Assembly: GCA_039030395.1 (NCBI GenBank)
Contig: JBCCEF010000007.1
Span: 1 to 64,000 of the forward strand
Length of the DNA stretch: 64,000 nucleotides
From: Acidobacteriota bacterium
Lineage (GTDB): Bacteria > Acidobacteriota > Thermoanaerobaculia > Multivoradales > JBCCEF01
Direction: 5' to 3'
Part shown: in pieces, positions 9,379-18,234 of the stretch
Numbering within the stretch: position 1 is the first letter of the stretch
How the letters are laid out: each line of letters begins with the position of its first letter
Made by a program: the position numbers and the translations under genes
The notes under the pieces: model-generated
What the model was told of the DNA's origin: nothing
What the model saw: only the letters and a program-made list of their open reading frames with translations
Database searches by the model: none

Positions 9379-11499
9379 ATGCGCCTCATTCCAAACCCAT
9401 TCGCCGCCGCCACTTTCACCTGGATTCTCACCGCTTTCGGCGCCACGGCCATAAGCGCCACACCGACTCCGGCGACGGCGGACCCCTTCCGCTGGCTCGA
9501 AGAGGTCCGTTCCGACAAGACCCGCACCTGGATCGAGCAGCAGGACCGGGCAGCCCGGCGCTACGTCGAGAAGCTCCCCATGTACGAAGCAGGGGTCGAA
9601 CGGCAGAAGGCGTTGATGAACCTCGACGCCATCGGCGTGCCGATCGAACGCGGCGACGGCGACCGTCGGCGAGTGTTCTTCACCCGTGGCCAACTGGCCG
9701 ACCCGGCCACCGGCCTGTGGGTGGAGGAGGGCGGTCGCGACCGCCTGCTGATCGACCCGACGAGCTTCGAGGCTCCACCGGGGGAGACCCTCCGCCTCGC
9801 CGGCTGGGTGCCCAGTCCGGATGGGCGGCTCGTCGCCTACGGCATCGCTCGCCTCGGTTCGGGATGGAGCCGCTGGCGCGTGCGCGATGTCGCTACGGGT
9901 AACGACTTGCCGGACGAACTGGGCGGCCTGCGCGGCGGCAACCTGGTGTGGACACCGGACGGCTCGGGGCTCTACTACGGAGCCTACGATGAACCGCCGG
10001 CCGGCAAGGAGCTGGAGACGGTGCTCTCGGAGCAGACGGTGCGTTTCCATCGCTTGGGCAGCCAGGCCACGGACCGGATCGTGCACCGCGAAGAGGGCTG
10101 GACGGCGGGTCTTTCTGTGAGCGACGACGACCGCTTCCTGGTGCTCACCTCCCGCCCCGGAGCGGATCCGCGAAGCCATATTCGATTGATCGCCTTCGGC
10201 GATGAGAAGATCAAAGCACAAACTCTGGTGAACGAAGACGCCTTCTATCGCTTCGTCGGCAACGACGGCGACACCTTCTGGCTGCAGACGGACCACCGGG
10301 CGCCGCACTCCCGGGTCGTCGCCCGCTCCCGCGCCACCGGCCGCGAGCGGGTCGTCATCCCCGAAGCGGAGTCCGCCACCCTCACCCGAGTAGACCTGGT
10401 GGCCGATCGCCTGCTCGCCCTCTACGCCGTGGACGCCCTACCCCGGCTGCGCATCTTCGATCTCGAAGGCACCCAACAGCGCGACCTTGCCCTGCCCCAG
10501 AACGCCACCACCTTCTCCGGTTTCCGCGGCCGGCGGAGCGACCGCACGGCCTACTTCTCGGCCACCAGCGTCGCCCTGCCGGGGATCGCCCACCGGCTTG
10601 ATCCGGTGAGCGGCGAGATCGCCACCTTTCGGCAACCGAAGCTGCCGTTCGATCCCGCCGACTTCGTGCTCGAACAGCGCTTCTACGAGAATCGCGAGGG
10701 CCTGCGGGTGCCGATCTTCCTCGCCCACCATGTGGATTTCCCGCTGGATCGGCCGCGGCCGGTGCTGATGTACGGCTACGGCGCCTTCGGCTGGTCCGCC
10801 TTCCCCTGGTTCCGGCCCAAAGTCCTCGGCTGGCTGGAAACCGGAGGGATCTACGCCCTACCGGGCATCCGCGGCGGCGGGGAGTACGGCGACGGCTGGC
10901 ACCAAGCCGGCATCGGACGCCACAAACAGAGGGGCATCAACGACTTTCTGGACGCCGCCGAATGGTTGATCGAGCAGAAGCTCACCCAGGCGGATCGCCT
11001 CGCCGCCGACGGCGGCAGCGCCAGCGGGGTGCTTGCGGCGGCAGCGGTGGTTCAGCGACCAGAGCTCTTCGCCGGAGCGCTGGTCGACGTGCCGATCAGC
11101 GAGATGTTGCGCTTTCCGGAAATGACCGGCGGCGCCCGCTGGACCGCCGAATTCGGCTCGCCGGACGATCCGGCAGACCGCGCTGCCCTGCTCGCCTACT
11201 CACCGCAACACAACCTCGAAAAGGGGACCTGCTACCCACCGGTTCACATCGTCGCCGGCGAACAGGACGAAATCGCCATGCCGGCCCACGCCTACAAGCT
11301 GGCGGCGGCGATGCAGGAGGCTCAAGGCTGCGATCAACCGATCCTCCTGCGAGTAGCCTGGGACGCCGGCCACACGGTGGGCTCGACGCCGGAGCGCAAG
11401 CAAAAAGCCTGGGCAGCGCAGATCGCCTTTCTGCGGCGGCATCTGAACTTCACCTCCGCTCAGTCAGAGGGAGCGGCGGCCGCCGAGGCAGCGCGTTGA
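9379..11499 (+). CDS. Prolyl oligopeptidase family serine peptidase (S9)
   Basis: Cleaves short peptides after proline in a secreted or periplasmic setting. A signal peptide-like N terminus (basic MRLIPNP, hydrophobic core, Ala/Thr-rich cleavage region) precedes an N-terminal beta-propeller (about residues 70-430) and an alpha/beta-hydrolase domain. The family nucleophile motif GGSxGG reads GGSASG, with the catalytic Ser at residue 547. The Asp is likely in GEQDEIAMPAHAYK and the His in DAGHTVG. The 706-aa length fits the family. GAAGGAG lies 7 bases upstream of the ATG. The second Gly of the GGSNGG motif is replaced by Ser, which is unusual, but the nucleophile elbow is otherwise intact. Confidence 0.93.
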   Translation: MRLIPNPFAAATFTWILTAFGATAISATPTPATADPFRWLEEVRSDKTRTWIEQQDRAARRYVEKLPMYEAGVERQKALMNLDAIGVPIERGDGDRRRVFFTRGQLADPATGLWVEEGGRDRLLIDPTSFEAPPGETLRLAGWVPSPDGRLVAYGIARLGSGWSRWRVRDVATGNDLPDELGGLRGGNLVWTPDGSGLYYGAYDEPPAGKELETVLSEQTVRFHRLGSQATDRIVHREEGWTAGLSVSDDDRFLVLTSRPGADPRSHIRLIAFGDEKIKAQTLVNEDAFYRFVGNDGDTFWLQTDHRAPHSRVVARSRATGRERVVIPEAESATLTRVDLVADRLLALYAVDALPRLRIFDLEGTQQRDLALPQNATTFSGFRGRRSDRTAYFSATSVALPGIAHRLDPVSGEIATFRQPKLPFDPADFVLEQRFYENREGLRVPIFLAHHVDFPLDRPRPVLMYGYGAFGWSAFPWFRPKVLGWLETGGIYALPGIRGGGEYGDGWHQAGIGRHKQRGINDFLDAAEWLIEQKLTQADRLAADGGSASGVLAAAAVVQRPELFAGALVDVPISEMLRFPEMTGGARWTAEFGSPDDPADRAALLAYSPQHNLEKGTCYPPVHIVAGEQDEIAMPAHAYKLAAAMQEAQGCDQPILLRVAWDAGHTVGSTPERKQKAWAAQIAFLRRHLNFTSAQSEGAAAAEAAR

Positions 11500-11518
11500 T
11501 AGCGGACCGAAGGACGGG

Positions 11519-12481
11519 CTAGGCCGGAGCCAACCAGGGTTGGCGGCTGCCGAATTTGGTGGAGAGCGCCGCGCCCACGCCGATGAAGGTGGCAATGGAC
11601 CAGGCCCAGATGCCGAGGTAGGGCACGAACTTGATCAACCCCAGGGCGATGAGGCCGACGGTCGCGACATTCAGGGCGCGCATCGGCCGGCGGATTCGCC
11701 GGCGGACCAACCAAGCCCCCAGGGCATGGAACACCGCCACCATGCCCCACAGCTTGAGGATCAAGGCCAGGATGACCACCAGCACCAAAAGCGGCACTCC
11801 CACCAGCGCCGCCGCGAAGGCGCTGAACAGCAGGGTGGTCAACACGAGCGCCAGCACCCCGACCACCCCGACCAGAAAACTCCGGAACGGCTGCTCGGCA
11901 ATCGCCTGGGAGGTGCCCATCACGTTGCGGCCGGCGGCGGCGAAGAACACCAGCACCAGCGCCAGCCAGGAGGTGATCAGCGCCAGCTTGCCACCGATCA
12001 CCAGCGGCGAGGTGGCCGGCAGGCCGAGGCTCGGCCCCTCGATCAGGGTGAGCCAGGCGGCGGAAGCGGTGGGATAGGCGACGGAGCGCCCACCGATCTG
12101 GGCCCCCGGCTCCGTTTCGATGGCGCCGCCCAAGGTGAAGACATCGCCCGCCACCCGGGCCGTCGAGTCGAGGTGGGCGCCGCCGCCGAGGACGATCACA
12201 TCGCCGGACACCCGGCCGCTCACCAACACCGAACCGTCGAGGGCGGCCACATCGGCCCGCGCCTCGCCGTGCACTTCGAGATCCCGGCCGAGGGACACGA
12301 GCTGGCGCTCGGCGATGCTGCCTTCGCGCAGGATCATCGCCGAGCCCTCGCTGGCGGAAACCGGTGCCGAACCGAAGCCCAAAGACCACACGGCCGACAA
12401 GGCGACCACCAGCATGGGAACGGTACCGTGGGAGTTCACGGTGGAGATTTTACCCTTCGCGACGCACTCAGCGCCGCTCAC
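11519..12481 (-). CDS. Bactofilin-like polymer-forming membrane protein
   Basis: Unknown role, third gene of the sigma/anti-sigma operon. After an N-terminal hydrophobic signal or anchor come about 75 residues of short repeated beta turns (for example VLVSGRVSGDVIVLGGG, VAGDVFTLGGAIE). These resemble the polymer-forming/bactofilin beta-helix. About four membrane helices fill the C-terminal half. The start is uncertain: GTG at 12481 overlaps the end of the anti-sigma gene (coupled translation), while GTG at 12439 or ATG at 12415 would give a shorter leader. Its position suggests that it is regulated with the sigma factor, perhaps in the envelope stress response. Confidence 0.7.
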   Translation of the reverse strand: MSGAECVAKGKISTVNSHGTVPMLVVALSAVWSLGFGSAPVSASEGSAMILREGSIAERQLVSLGRDLEVHGEARADVAALDGSVLVSGRVSGDVIVLGGGAHLDSTARVAGDVFTLGGAIETEPGAQIGGRSVAYPTASAAWLTLIEGPSLGLPATSPLVIGGKLALITSWLALVLVFFAAAGRNVMGTSQAIAEQPFRSFLVGVVGVLALVLTTLLFSAFAAALVGVPLLVLVVILALILKLWGMVAVFHALGAWLVRRRIRRPMRALNVATVGLIALGLIKFVPYLGIWAWSIATFIGVGAALSTKFGSRQPWLAPA

Positions 12482-13109
12482 GCCCCTTCGCCTCGACAGC
12501 GCGGCGACGGAGCAGCAGGTACAGCCAGCCGTTGATGGCGATCACCAGGGCGACGAAGGCCACCAGGTTGCCGCGCGAAGCGGTCAGCATTTCGCCGATC
12601 GCCAAGCCCAATCCCTGCCAGGAAGCGGAGAGCAAACCGGCACCGGCCAGCAACGAGGTACTGGCCAAATCCCCGATGGCGGCCAGCGCCCCGAGGAACG
12701 GCGCCTCCGGATGAAGACGAGCGGAGCTGAATCCCAGCAGCGAGGCGGTGCTGACGGCCAGCAGCACGAGCAGCGCCATCGGCCAGGCCCAGGTGCGGGG
12801 GCTGGCGCCCTCCCAGCCGGCGGCCGGCAGGCTCGACATGACGGCGGTTTGGAAGTCCCGGTTCACCGGTACCCGACTGGCGTTGAGCGTCGCCGTCAAC
12901 TCTTCTAGGGCCCGACGTTCGGTCCGGCATTCCGGGCAGCCGGCGAGATGCCCGCGAAGGGCGGCGCGATCGACCGCCGCGGATAGCTGCAAGGCCTCCG
13001 CATCGAGGGCCTCGCCATCGACGATGAGATCGAGCCAGTCCCGAACCTCCGAACAGTCCAGTCGGGGTCCGGTCGCCGTTTCACCGTGATCGTCGTGCTT
13101 CGAGTTCAT
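12468..13109 (-). CDS. Zinc-binding anti-sigma factor
   Basis: Expected to hold the neighbouring ECF sigma factor inactive at the membrane. The start at 13109 has GGAGG about 9 bases upstream, giving 213 aa. The N-terminal domain has the ZAS signature HxxxCxxC (His54, Cys58, Cys61 in HLAGCPEC) and an earlier Cys19 that could be the fourth ligand. Hydrophobic segments follow at about residues 105-125, 140-170 and 180-205, ending in an Arg-rich tail. It lies 33 bases downstream of the sigma gene and its stop overlaps the next gene. Confidence 0.88.
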   Translation of the reverse strand: MNSKHDDHGETATGPRLDCSEVRDWLDLIVDGEALDAEALQLSAAVDRAALRGHLAGCPECRTERRALEELTATLNASRVPVNRDFQTAVMSSLPAAGWEGASPRTWAWPMALLVLLAVSTASLLGFSSARLHPEAPFLGALAAIGDLASTSLLAGAGLLSASWQGLGLAIGEMLTASRGNLVAFVALVIAINGWLYLLLRRRAVEAKGRERR

Positions 13110-13142
13110 GCGCAAAGTTCCTCCATCGAGCCGGCCACACAT

Positions 13143-13730
13143 TCAGTCCCCAACGTACTCGGCCAGCTTCTCCTTCAACATCTGACGGCCCCGAAACAGC
13201 TTGTTCTTGACCGTCCCCAACGGCATCCCCTTCGCCCGCGCGATCTCCTCGTAGGAGAGTTCGCCGTAGTGGCGAAGGACGATCAGCTCCCGATATTCCC
13301 AGGGCAGATCGTCGATCGACCGCTGGATGGCATCCCCCCGCTCTCGATTTCGCAGCTCCCCGTAGGGGTCGCGGTCCGGGCTCGGGAGATCCCAGTCTCG
13401 CCCTTCTTCCTCACCGTCATCCTGACGATGGATCGGCACCAGTTTGAGCCGCCTCCGGCGGATCTGGTCGATGGCGGCGTTCTGCGCGACCCGAAACAGC
13501 CAGGTCGAGAAGCGGTACCGCGAATCGAACCGATCCAGTGCCTGGTACACCTTGAGAAAGACGTCCTGCGCCAGTTCATGGGCCTCGTCGAGGTTCCGCA
13601 GCAAGCGGTACAGATAATTGACCAGGCGCCCTTGAAAGCGCTCAACCAGGATGCCGTAACTCTCGCGGTCCCCCGCGAGTACCGCGACGACGAGTTCTTC
13701 GTCGCTGAGTGGATCGGCACCTCGCTGCAT
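13143..13730 (-). CDS. ECF RNA polymerase sigma factor
   Basis: A 195-aa sigma-70 family member with only regions 2 and 4. Region 2 spans about residues 20-90 (YLYRLLRNLDEAHELAQDVFLKVY, RFSTWLFRVAQNAAIDQIRRR). Region 4 spans about 130-185 (LPWEYRELIVLRHYGELSYEEIA, GTVKNKLFRGRQ). It directs RNA polymerase to a stress regulon, with its anti-sigma factor encoded immediately downstream. The ATG has no clear Shine-Dalgarno sequence. A possible ECF-type promoter lies so close that the mRNA may be leaderless. Confidence 0.94.
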   Translation of the reverse strand: MQRGADPLSDEELVVAVLAGDRESYGILVERFQGRLVNYLYRLLRNLDEAHELAQDVFLKVYQALDRFDSRYRFSTWLFRVAQNAAIDQIRRRRLKLVPIHRQDDGEEEGRDWDLPSPDRDPYGELRNRERGDAIQRSIDDLPWEYRELIVLRHYGELSYEEIARAKGMPLGTVKNKLFRGRQMLKEKLAEYVGD

Positions 13731-13737
13731 GGCTATC

Positions 13738-13764
13738 TACGCGGGAGCGGAAAAGAAGGTTGCA
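13738..13764 (-). promoter_or_regulatory. Possible ECF-type promoter of the sigma operon
   Basis: On the minus strand TGCAAC (13764-13759), a 17-bp spacer and CGTA (13741-13738) resemble the TGAAAC-N16-CGTA pattern known for SigW-type ECF factors. The -10-like element ends 7 bases before the ATG at 13730. Transcription would then start at or next to the start codon, consistent with the missing ribosome-binding site. Self-regulation is common for ECF operons, but this is a weak match. Confidence 0.3.
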
Positions 13765-13855
13765 ACACCATAGCGTTCGCAGGAGAGTCGATTGGTTCTC
13801 AAATACGAAAACCAGCCGACGATGTTCTGCTGCGAAGGAATCAAGGCCCGAGGAA

Positions 13856-15934
13856 TCAAGGCGATGCCACTTCGACGATGGAGCGAATGCGAGTGCCCGG
13901 CAGAATGCGGTCCAAAACCTCGTCGCCCCCGGCCACCTGGCCGAAGGCGGTGTAGCCACCGTCGAGGTGCGGCTGCGGCGACAGGGTGATGAACCACTGG
14001 CTGCCGCCGGTGTCGGCGCCGGCCAGCGCCATGCCGAGCACACCGCGCTCGTAGCGCAGGGTGTTGATCTCGTCACGCAGGGTGAAGCCCGGACCGCCGT
14101 AGCCGTCGCCCCGCGGATCGCCGGCCTGCACCACAAAGTCCGGCACGACCCGGTGAAATGTCAGATTGTCGTAGAAGCCCTGGGCCGCCAGGCTCAAAAA
14201 GTTCAAGCAGGTGCGCGGCGCCCGCGGGCACTCCAGGCGCACCGTGAGGTTTCCCGCATCGGTCCGAATCTCGGCGAAGCGGTCGCGCTGGGTGCGCTGG
14301 AGTACTTCGCGATACACCACCGTGTCGCCCAGCCCTTCGGCGGAGCCGATGGCCGGCGCTTCGCGCTCGAGGTCGAGGAGCGTGGCCGCCGCCGCGCGGC
14401 GGGTGGTGAAGTCGTCGAGCTGGGACATCTTTTCGAGCAGCGCCACCACCGTGCCGCGGTCGAGGGGGGTGCCCGCGGCGCGCGCCGCCAGCGCCCGGAT
14501 GGCGGACAAGCTGGACTCGATGTTGCGATCCGCCACGGCGAAGACCGCCGCCTCACCGAGCACATCGATGTCGACCACCGGGTGCGCTGCCGCCCAGTCG
14601 AAGGCCAGCACCCGCATCGCCGCATCGGTGTCCTGCGCCAGAACCTCGGTTACCCGCTCGACGATCTCCCCTTCCGGTGCCGTGGCGAGAAAGGTCTCGA
14701 AGGCCGCCACCCGCACCGGGCCGCGCGGATCGCTCATCAAGCGCTCAACCAGGGCCGGTGCCCCGATGAAGGCCGCGGCGCGGGCCGCCGCAGCCCGCCG
14801 GACGGCGTCCTTCTGGGACGCTTCGAGACGCACTCGATCCGCCGCGCCCTCAACCCCGCCGCGGGCTAGCGCCACCAACGCCGAAGAGCGCAGCAGCGGC
14901 TCGTCCAGGCCGCCCTCGACGGCCGCCGCCAGCCGGTCGTCGAACATCCACAGATAGCTGGCGCTGATCGCCGCCAGGCGCACCTGGGGCCGGGAATCGA
15001 CCACCAGCTCCCGCAAATGGGGGAGCCAGTCTTCCGGCGGCGCCGCTTCTCCGCTACCGGCCAAGCGTGTGGCCGCCGCCAGGGCCTGAATGGTCGGACC
15101 GTCGGCGGTGCCTTCGAGCATCGGCCGCAAGCGCGCCAGATCCGAGCCGTCGCCGATCAAACCGAGGGCCCGAGCCACCCACGCCCGCGCCCGCGGATCC
15201 TCGTCGCCGGTCAGAGAACGCAGCAGGCCGAGGGATGCCGGTTGCGGATTGCGCGCCAGGGCGTAGACCGCCGTCCGGCGGAGGTCGCCTGCCGTTCCGG
15301 TGACCGCTGCCGCCGCCACGTTCGCCGTGTCCTCCTCGTCGAAGCGAAAGAGGTGCGGCAGCAAACGACCCCAACTCTCCTCGTCCGGCAGGTCGGCCAG
15401 GGCATCGGCCACTTCCAGCACCGGCGTGCCGATCTTGCCCAGAGCCTCCACCGCCAAAATGCCGGTCTCGGAGTCCGCCTCGGCGGCGGCGCGCAGCAGT
15501 GGACCTCGGGATTCCGCCACCCCCAGCTCGCCCAGGGCGAAGGCCGCCGCCCGCCGCACCATCACATCGTCATCGAACAGCAGCTCCTGGAGGTCCAGGC
15601 GAGCCCGCGGATCCCGCACCTGACCGAGGGTCTCCGCCAGCATGCGGCGCAGCGAGGCATCGCCCTCCTTGGCCTGCTGCAGGGTGACGCTCTCGAGCAT
15701 CCGTCGATCGGCCAGCAGCAGAAGCAGGGCGCGCTCCTCGGGATTGCGCAGCTCCATCGAAGGCAGAGCGGTGGAGTCGTCGGTCGGCGACGCGGCCGGG
15801 CTGGCCGGCGACGGCGTGCTACCGGGTTCTACTCCGCCGGTGGACGAGGCGCAGCCCCCGAGGAGCAGCCACGTCGCGACAAGAAGCGAGACCACGAGCA
15901 AGACAAACGAGCTACGGCCGGCGTTTTTCGACAT
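13856..15934 (-). CDS. HEAT-repeat lipoprotein with C-terminal cyclophilin domain
   Basis: A predicted lipoprotein: MSKNAGR, a hydrophobic stretch, then lipobox LLGGC with Cys28. Residues ~60-530 are HEAT-like alpha-helical repeats (patterns such as VRRAAAFALGELG and ARAWVARALGLIGDG) that would form a binding solenoid. Residues ~545-692 are a cyclophilin-type peptidyl-prolyl isomerase domain, with FHRVVPDFVVQAGDPRGDGYGGPGF and GSQWFITLSPQPHLDGGYTAFGQV. It should assist folding of exported proteins, with the HEAT part perhaps choosing clients. The length is 692 aa. The gene is separated from the sigma operon by 125 bases and is divergent from ccmA. Confidence 0.9.
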   Translation of the reverse strand: MSKNAGRSSFVLLVVSLLVATWLLLGGCASSTGGVEPGSTPSPASPAASPTDDSTALPSMELRNPEERALLLLLADRRMLESVTLQQAKEGDASLRRMLAETLGQVRDPRARLDLQELLFDDDVMVRRAAAFALGELGVAESRGPLLRAAAEADSETGILAVEALGKIGTPVLEVADALADLPDEESWGRLLPHLFRFDEEDTANVAAAAVTGTAGDLRRTAVYALARNPQPASLGLLRSLTGDEDPRARAWVARALGLIGDGSDLARLRPMLEGTADGPTIQALAAATRLAGSGEAAPPEDWLPHLRELVVDSRPQVRLAAISASYLWMFDDRLAAAVEGGLDEPLLRSSALVALARGGVEGAADRVRLEASQKDAVRRAAAARAAAFIGAPALVERLMSDPRGPVRVAAFETFLATAPEGEIVERVTEVLAQDTDAAMRVLAFDWAAAHPVVDIDVLGEAAVFAVADRNIESSLSAIRALAARAAGTPLDRGTVVALLEKMSQLDDFTTRRAAAATLLDLEREAPAIGSAEGLGDTVVYREVLQRTQRDRFAEIRTDAGNLTVRLECPRAPRTCLNFLSLAAQGFYDNLTFHRVVPDFVVQAGDPRGDGYGGPGFTLRDEINTLRYERGVLGMALAGADTGGSQWFITLSPQPHLDGGYTAFGQVAGGDEVLDRILPGTRIRSIVEVASP

Positions 15935-15943
15935 GGCGCGATG

Positions 15944-16106
15944 CTAGCAGGCTGCTGAGCAAGCGCTTGGCGCACGGTCTCAGCAACCTGCTAGCTGATG
16001 AGTACCAGGGGGCTGGGCGCCCCCTCGCCCGAAAGCTGTACCTTTCGGGCTCACCCCATCCTCGGCGGCCTTGCCGCCGCCTTGCCCTGCGGGCTCGGAG
16101 CGAGCC
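15944..16106 (+). repeat. Dispersed structured intergenic repeat, copy A
   Basis: Hairpin module: CTAGCAGG (15944-15951) pairs with CCTGCTAG (15987-15994), and TGCTGAG pairs with CTCAGCA inside it with one mismatch. The second module has a perfect 9-bp stem GCCCGAAAG/CTTTCGGGC (16027-16035, 16042-16050), then CTCACCCC, CGGCGGC/GCCGCCG and a GGGCTCGG segment. The same order of elements recurs at 22479, 29361 (minus) and 61894 (minus). This copy fills the divergent region between the cyclophilin lipoprotein gene and ccmA, where promoters for both should lie. Confidence 0.75.
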
Positions 16107-16146
16107 TTGGAAGCAATTTTCCCTACCCTCCTATAATCGCGCCCTG

Positions 16147-16773
16147 ATGAACTCCGACTATGGCAACTCCCTGTCCTTCGCAGGCGTGTACCGACGTTTC
16201 GGCCGCCTGCCGGTGCTCACCGGCGTCTCCGGCCGGGTCGCAGGAGGGGGCGTGCTGCTGGTCACCGGCACCAACGGTTCCGGCAAGAGCACCCTGCTGC
16301 GCTGCCTGGCGGGCCTGTTGGCGGCGGACCGCGGTGTGATCGAATGGCGGGACGGAGGTCGGGTCCTCGCCGCCGCCGAACGGCGCCGCCGGGTGGGTTA
16401 CCTGGCGCCGGATCTGGCGTTCTACGAGCCCTTGACGGCGCTCGAGAACCTCGAGCTCTTTGCCCGCCTGCGGGCGGTGCCGAAGGAGCGCTGCCGGACG
16501 CTTCTCGACCGGGTGGGGCTACCGCTCCACCGGTCCGCCGGAGCCCTCTCCTCGGGGATGACCCAGCGCCTGCGATGGGCCTGGGCCCTGCTAGCGCAAC
16601 CCACTCTCCTGCTCCTCGACGAACCTTTCCAGAATCTTGACGCGCCGGGCCGGCAGGACGCCCTGGACCTCCTCAAGGAACATCTGGCGCGACCCGGCGC
16701 AATGGCCGTCGTCGCCAACCCCGGAGCCCTCGAACTCCCCTCGGTGACGGACCATGTCCATCTGGCTGCGTGA
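16147..16773 (+). CDS. ccmA: Haem exporter ATP-binding protein CcmA
   Basis: ATPase of the CcmABCD complex, which releases haem-loaded CcmE during cytochrome c maturation at the inner membrane. The ATG at 16147 gives the normal length of 208 aa. Walker A is GTNGSGKST, the ABC signature is LSSGM, and Walker B is LLLLDEP. It overlaps ccmB by 20 bases. It is first in the ccmABCDEF operon and sits directly downstream of intergenic repeat copy A. Confidence 0.93.
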   Translation: MNSDYGNSLSFAGVYRRFGRLPVLTGVSGRVAGGGVLLVTGTNGSGKSTLLRCLAGLLAADRGVIEWRDGGRVLAAAERRRRVGYLAPDLAFYEPLTALENLELFARLRAVPKERCRTLLDRVGLPLHRSAGALSSGMTQRLRWAWALLAQPTLLLLDEPFQNLDAPGRQDALDLLKEHLARPGAMAVVANPGALELPSVTDHVHLAA

Positions 16774-17425
16774 AGCAGCGGCGATCTTCGCCAAGGACTG
16801 GCGGAGCGAGTTTCGCACCCGGATCGCCCTGAACACGCTCGGGCTCTTCGCCGTCTCTACCCTGGTGGTGGTGAGCTTCAGCCTCGGTCCGCTGGGTACG
16901 TCCCCGCTGGGCGTGGCGGTGTTGCCGGCGGTGCTGTGGATCATTCTCCTGTTCGCGGCCACCGCCGGCCTGCCTCGCCTGTTCGTGGCCGAAGAGGAAA
17001 CCCACACCGCCACGGCGTTGCGCCTGGCGGCTCGCCCGACGGCCCTGTTCTGCGGCAAGTTGCTCTACGGCTGCGCCCTGATCCTGGCCCTCGAAGCGCT
17101 CACCGTGCCGCTTTTTCTGACCATGGTGCAGCTTCCGGTGGTCTCGCCGGGACGTTTGATCTTGGTGCTGCTGGCCGGTGGCCTTGGCCTGGCCGCCGGA
17201 TCGACCCTAGTAGCGGCGATGGTCGCCCAGGCCCGTGGCCGCGGCACGCTCTTCGCGGTGCTCGCCTTCCCAGTCCTCATCCCGCTCCTCATCATCGCCG
17301 TCGCCCTCACCCGGGAAGCGGTGGGCGGCGAGCCGGTGGCGGTGTCTTTGACCCAGTTGCTCGTGTACGATGGGAGTGTGGTGGTGGCCGGGTTCATGCT
17401 ATTTCCACCGCTGTGGAATCCCTAA
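16754..17425 (+). CDS. ccmB: Haem exporter permease CcmB
   Basis: Membrane subunit of the CcmAB ABC transporter. The 223-aa protein has about six hydrophobic segments (for example LNTLGLFAVSTLVVVSF, LILVLLAGGLGLAAGSTLV). A start with MSIWLREAAAIFAKDWRSE just before the first helix is typical, as CcmB proteins begin with a short amphipathic segment. It overlaps the end of ccmA by 20 bases, indicating coupling, and is followed by ccmC after 18 bases. Confidence 0.92.
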   Translation: MSIWLREAAAIFAKDWRSEFRTRIALNTLGLFAVSTLVVVSFSLGPLGTSPLGVAVLPAVLWIILLFAATAGLPRLFVAEEETHTATALRLAARPTALFCGKLLYGCALILALEALTVPLFLTMVQLPVVSPGRLILVLLAGGLGLAAGSTLVAAMVAQARGRGTLFAVLAFPVLIPLLIIAVALTREAVGGEPVAVSLTQLLVYDGSVVVAGFMLFPPLWNP

Positions 17426-17443
17426 ATAGGGGAGCGAAAGCCG

Positions 17444-18130
17444 ATGCGAAAGACCCTTCCCTGGTTGCTCTGGATTTGGATGTCCACCGTTATGGTGGCC
17501 GCATTCTTCTGGGCGCCGGCGCTGTCGGGCTTCGTGGGCGAGGGGGAATCGAGCCGCATCGTGTACTTCCACGTCCCGATGGCCTGGACGGCCTTTCTCG
17601 CCTTCTTCTTGGGCGGCATCTTGAGCGCCGCCTACCTGGTGCGCCGCACCGCCCGCCTCGACGCCGCCGCCGAGGCAGCCATCCAGCTCGGCTTCGTCTT
17701 CTGCGTGCTGGCGACGGTAACCGGTGCGATCTGGTCGCGCATCGAGTGGGGCGCCTTCTGGAACTGGGATCCGCGTCAGGGAACCATCGCCTTGGTGCTG
17801 CTCTTCTATGCCGCGTACTTGGCTCTGCGCAGCGCCGTCGAGGATCACGAGGTCCGTCGCCGGCTCGCCGCCGGCTACGCGGTGCTCGGCCTGGTGGTCG
17901 CTCCCACCCTCTTCTGGGTGGTGCCGCGTCTGATGACCTCGCTGCATCCGGAGCCGGTGGTCAACGCCCGCGGCGAGGTCGAGATGGATGCGTCGGTGCT
18001 GCTGTTGATGCTGGCGAGTTGGATCGGATTCATGGCGCTCTTTTTTTGGCTTCAGCGCATCAAGGTTCACCTGACCCTGGCAGATCAACGCCGCGACCGA
18101 CTGCGGTTCGAGCGAGCGGAAGTCGGCTGA
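17444..18130 (+). CDS. ccmC: Haem handling protein CcmC
   Basis: Delivers haem to CcmE on the outer face of the inner membrane. It has six predicted membrane helices and the tryptophan-rich WWD segment WGAFWNWDPRQG near residues 103-114. His residues such as those in YFHVPMAW and SLHPEP are in positions expected for haem ligands. The 228-aa length is normal. TTTTTTT occurs late in the gene without disturbing the frame. It is followed by about 100 bases before ccmD. Confidence 0.93.
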   Translation: MRKTLPWLLWIWMSTVMVAAFFWAPALSGFVGEGESSRIVYFHVPMAWTAFLAFFLGGILSAAYLVRRTARLDAAAEAAIQLGFVFCVLATVTGAIWSRIEWGAFWNWDPRQGTIALVLLFYAAYLALRSAVEDHEVRRRLAAGYAVLGLVVAPTLFWVVPRLMTSLHPEPVVNARGEVEMDASVLLLMLASWIGFMALFFWLQRIKVHLTLADQRRDRLRFERAEVG

Positions 18131-18234
18131 GGACGACCCGAAAAAACGTTTCGCTAACACCCTTTAGGGTAGGGACAAGCGAGGGCCGATGGCCATATGC
18201 TGTTGAATCAGCCCACGGAGCCCGAATAGAGATC

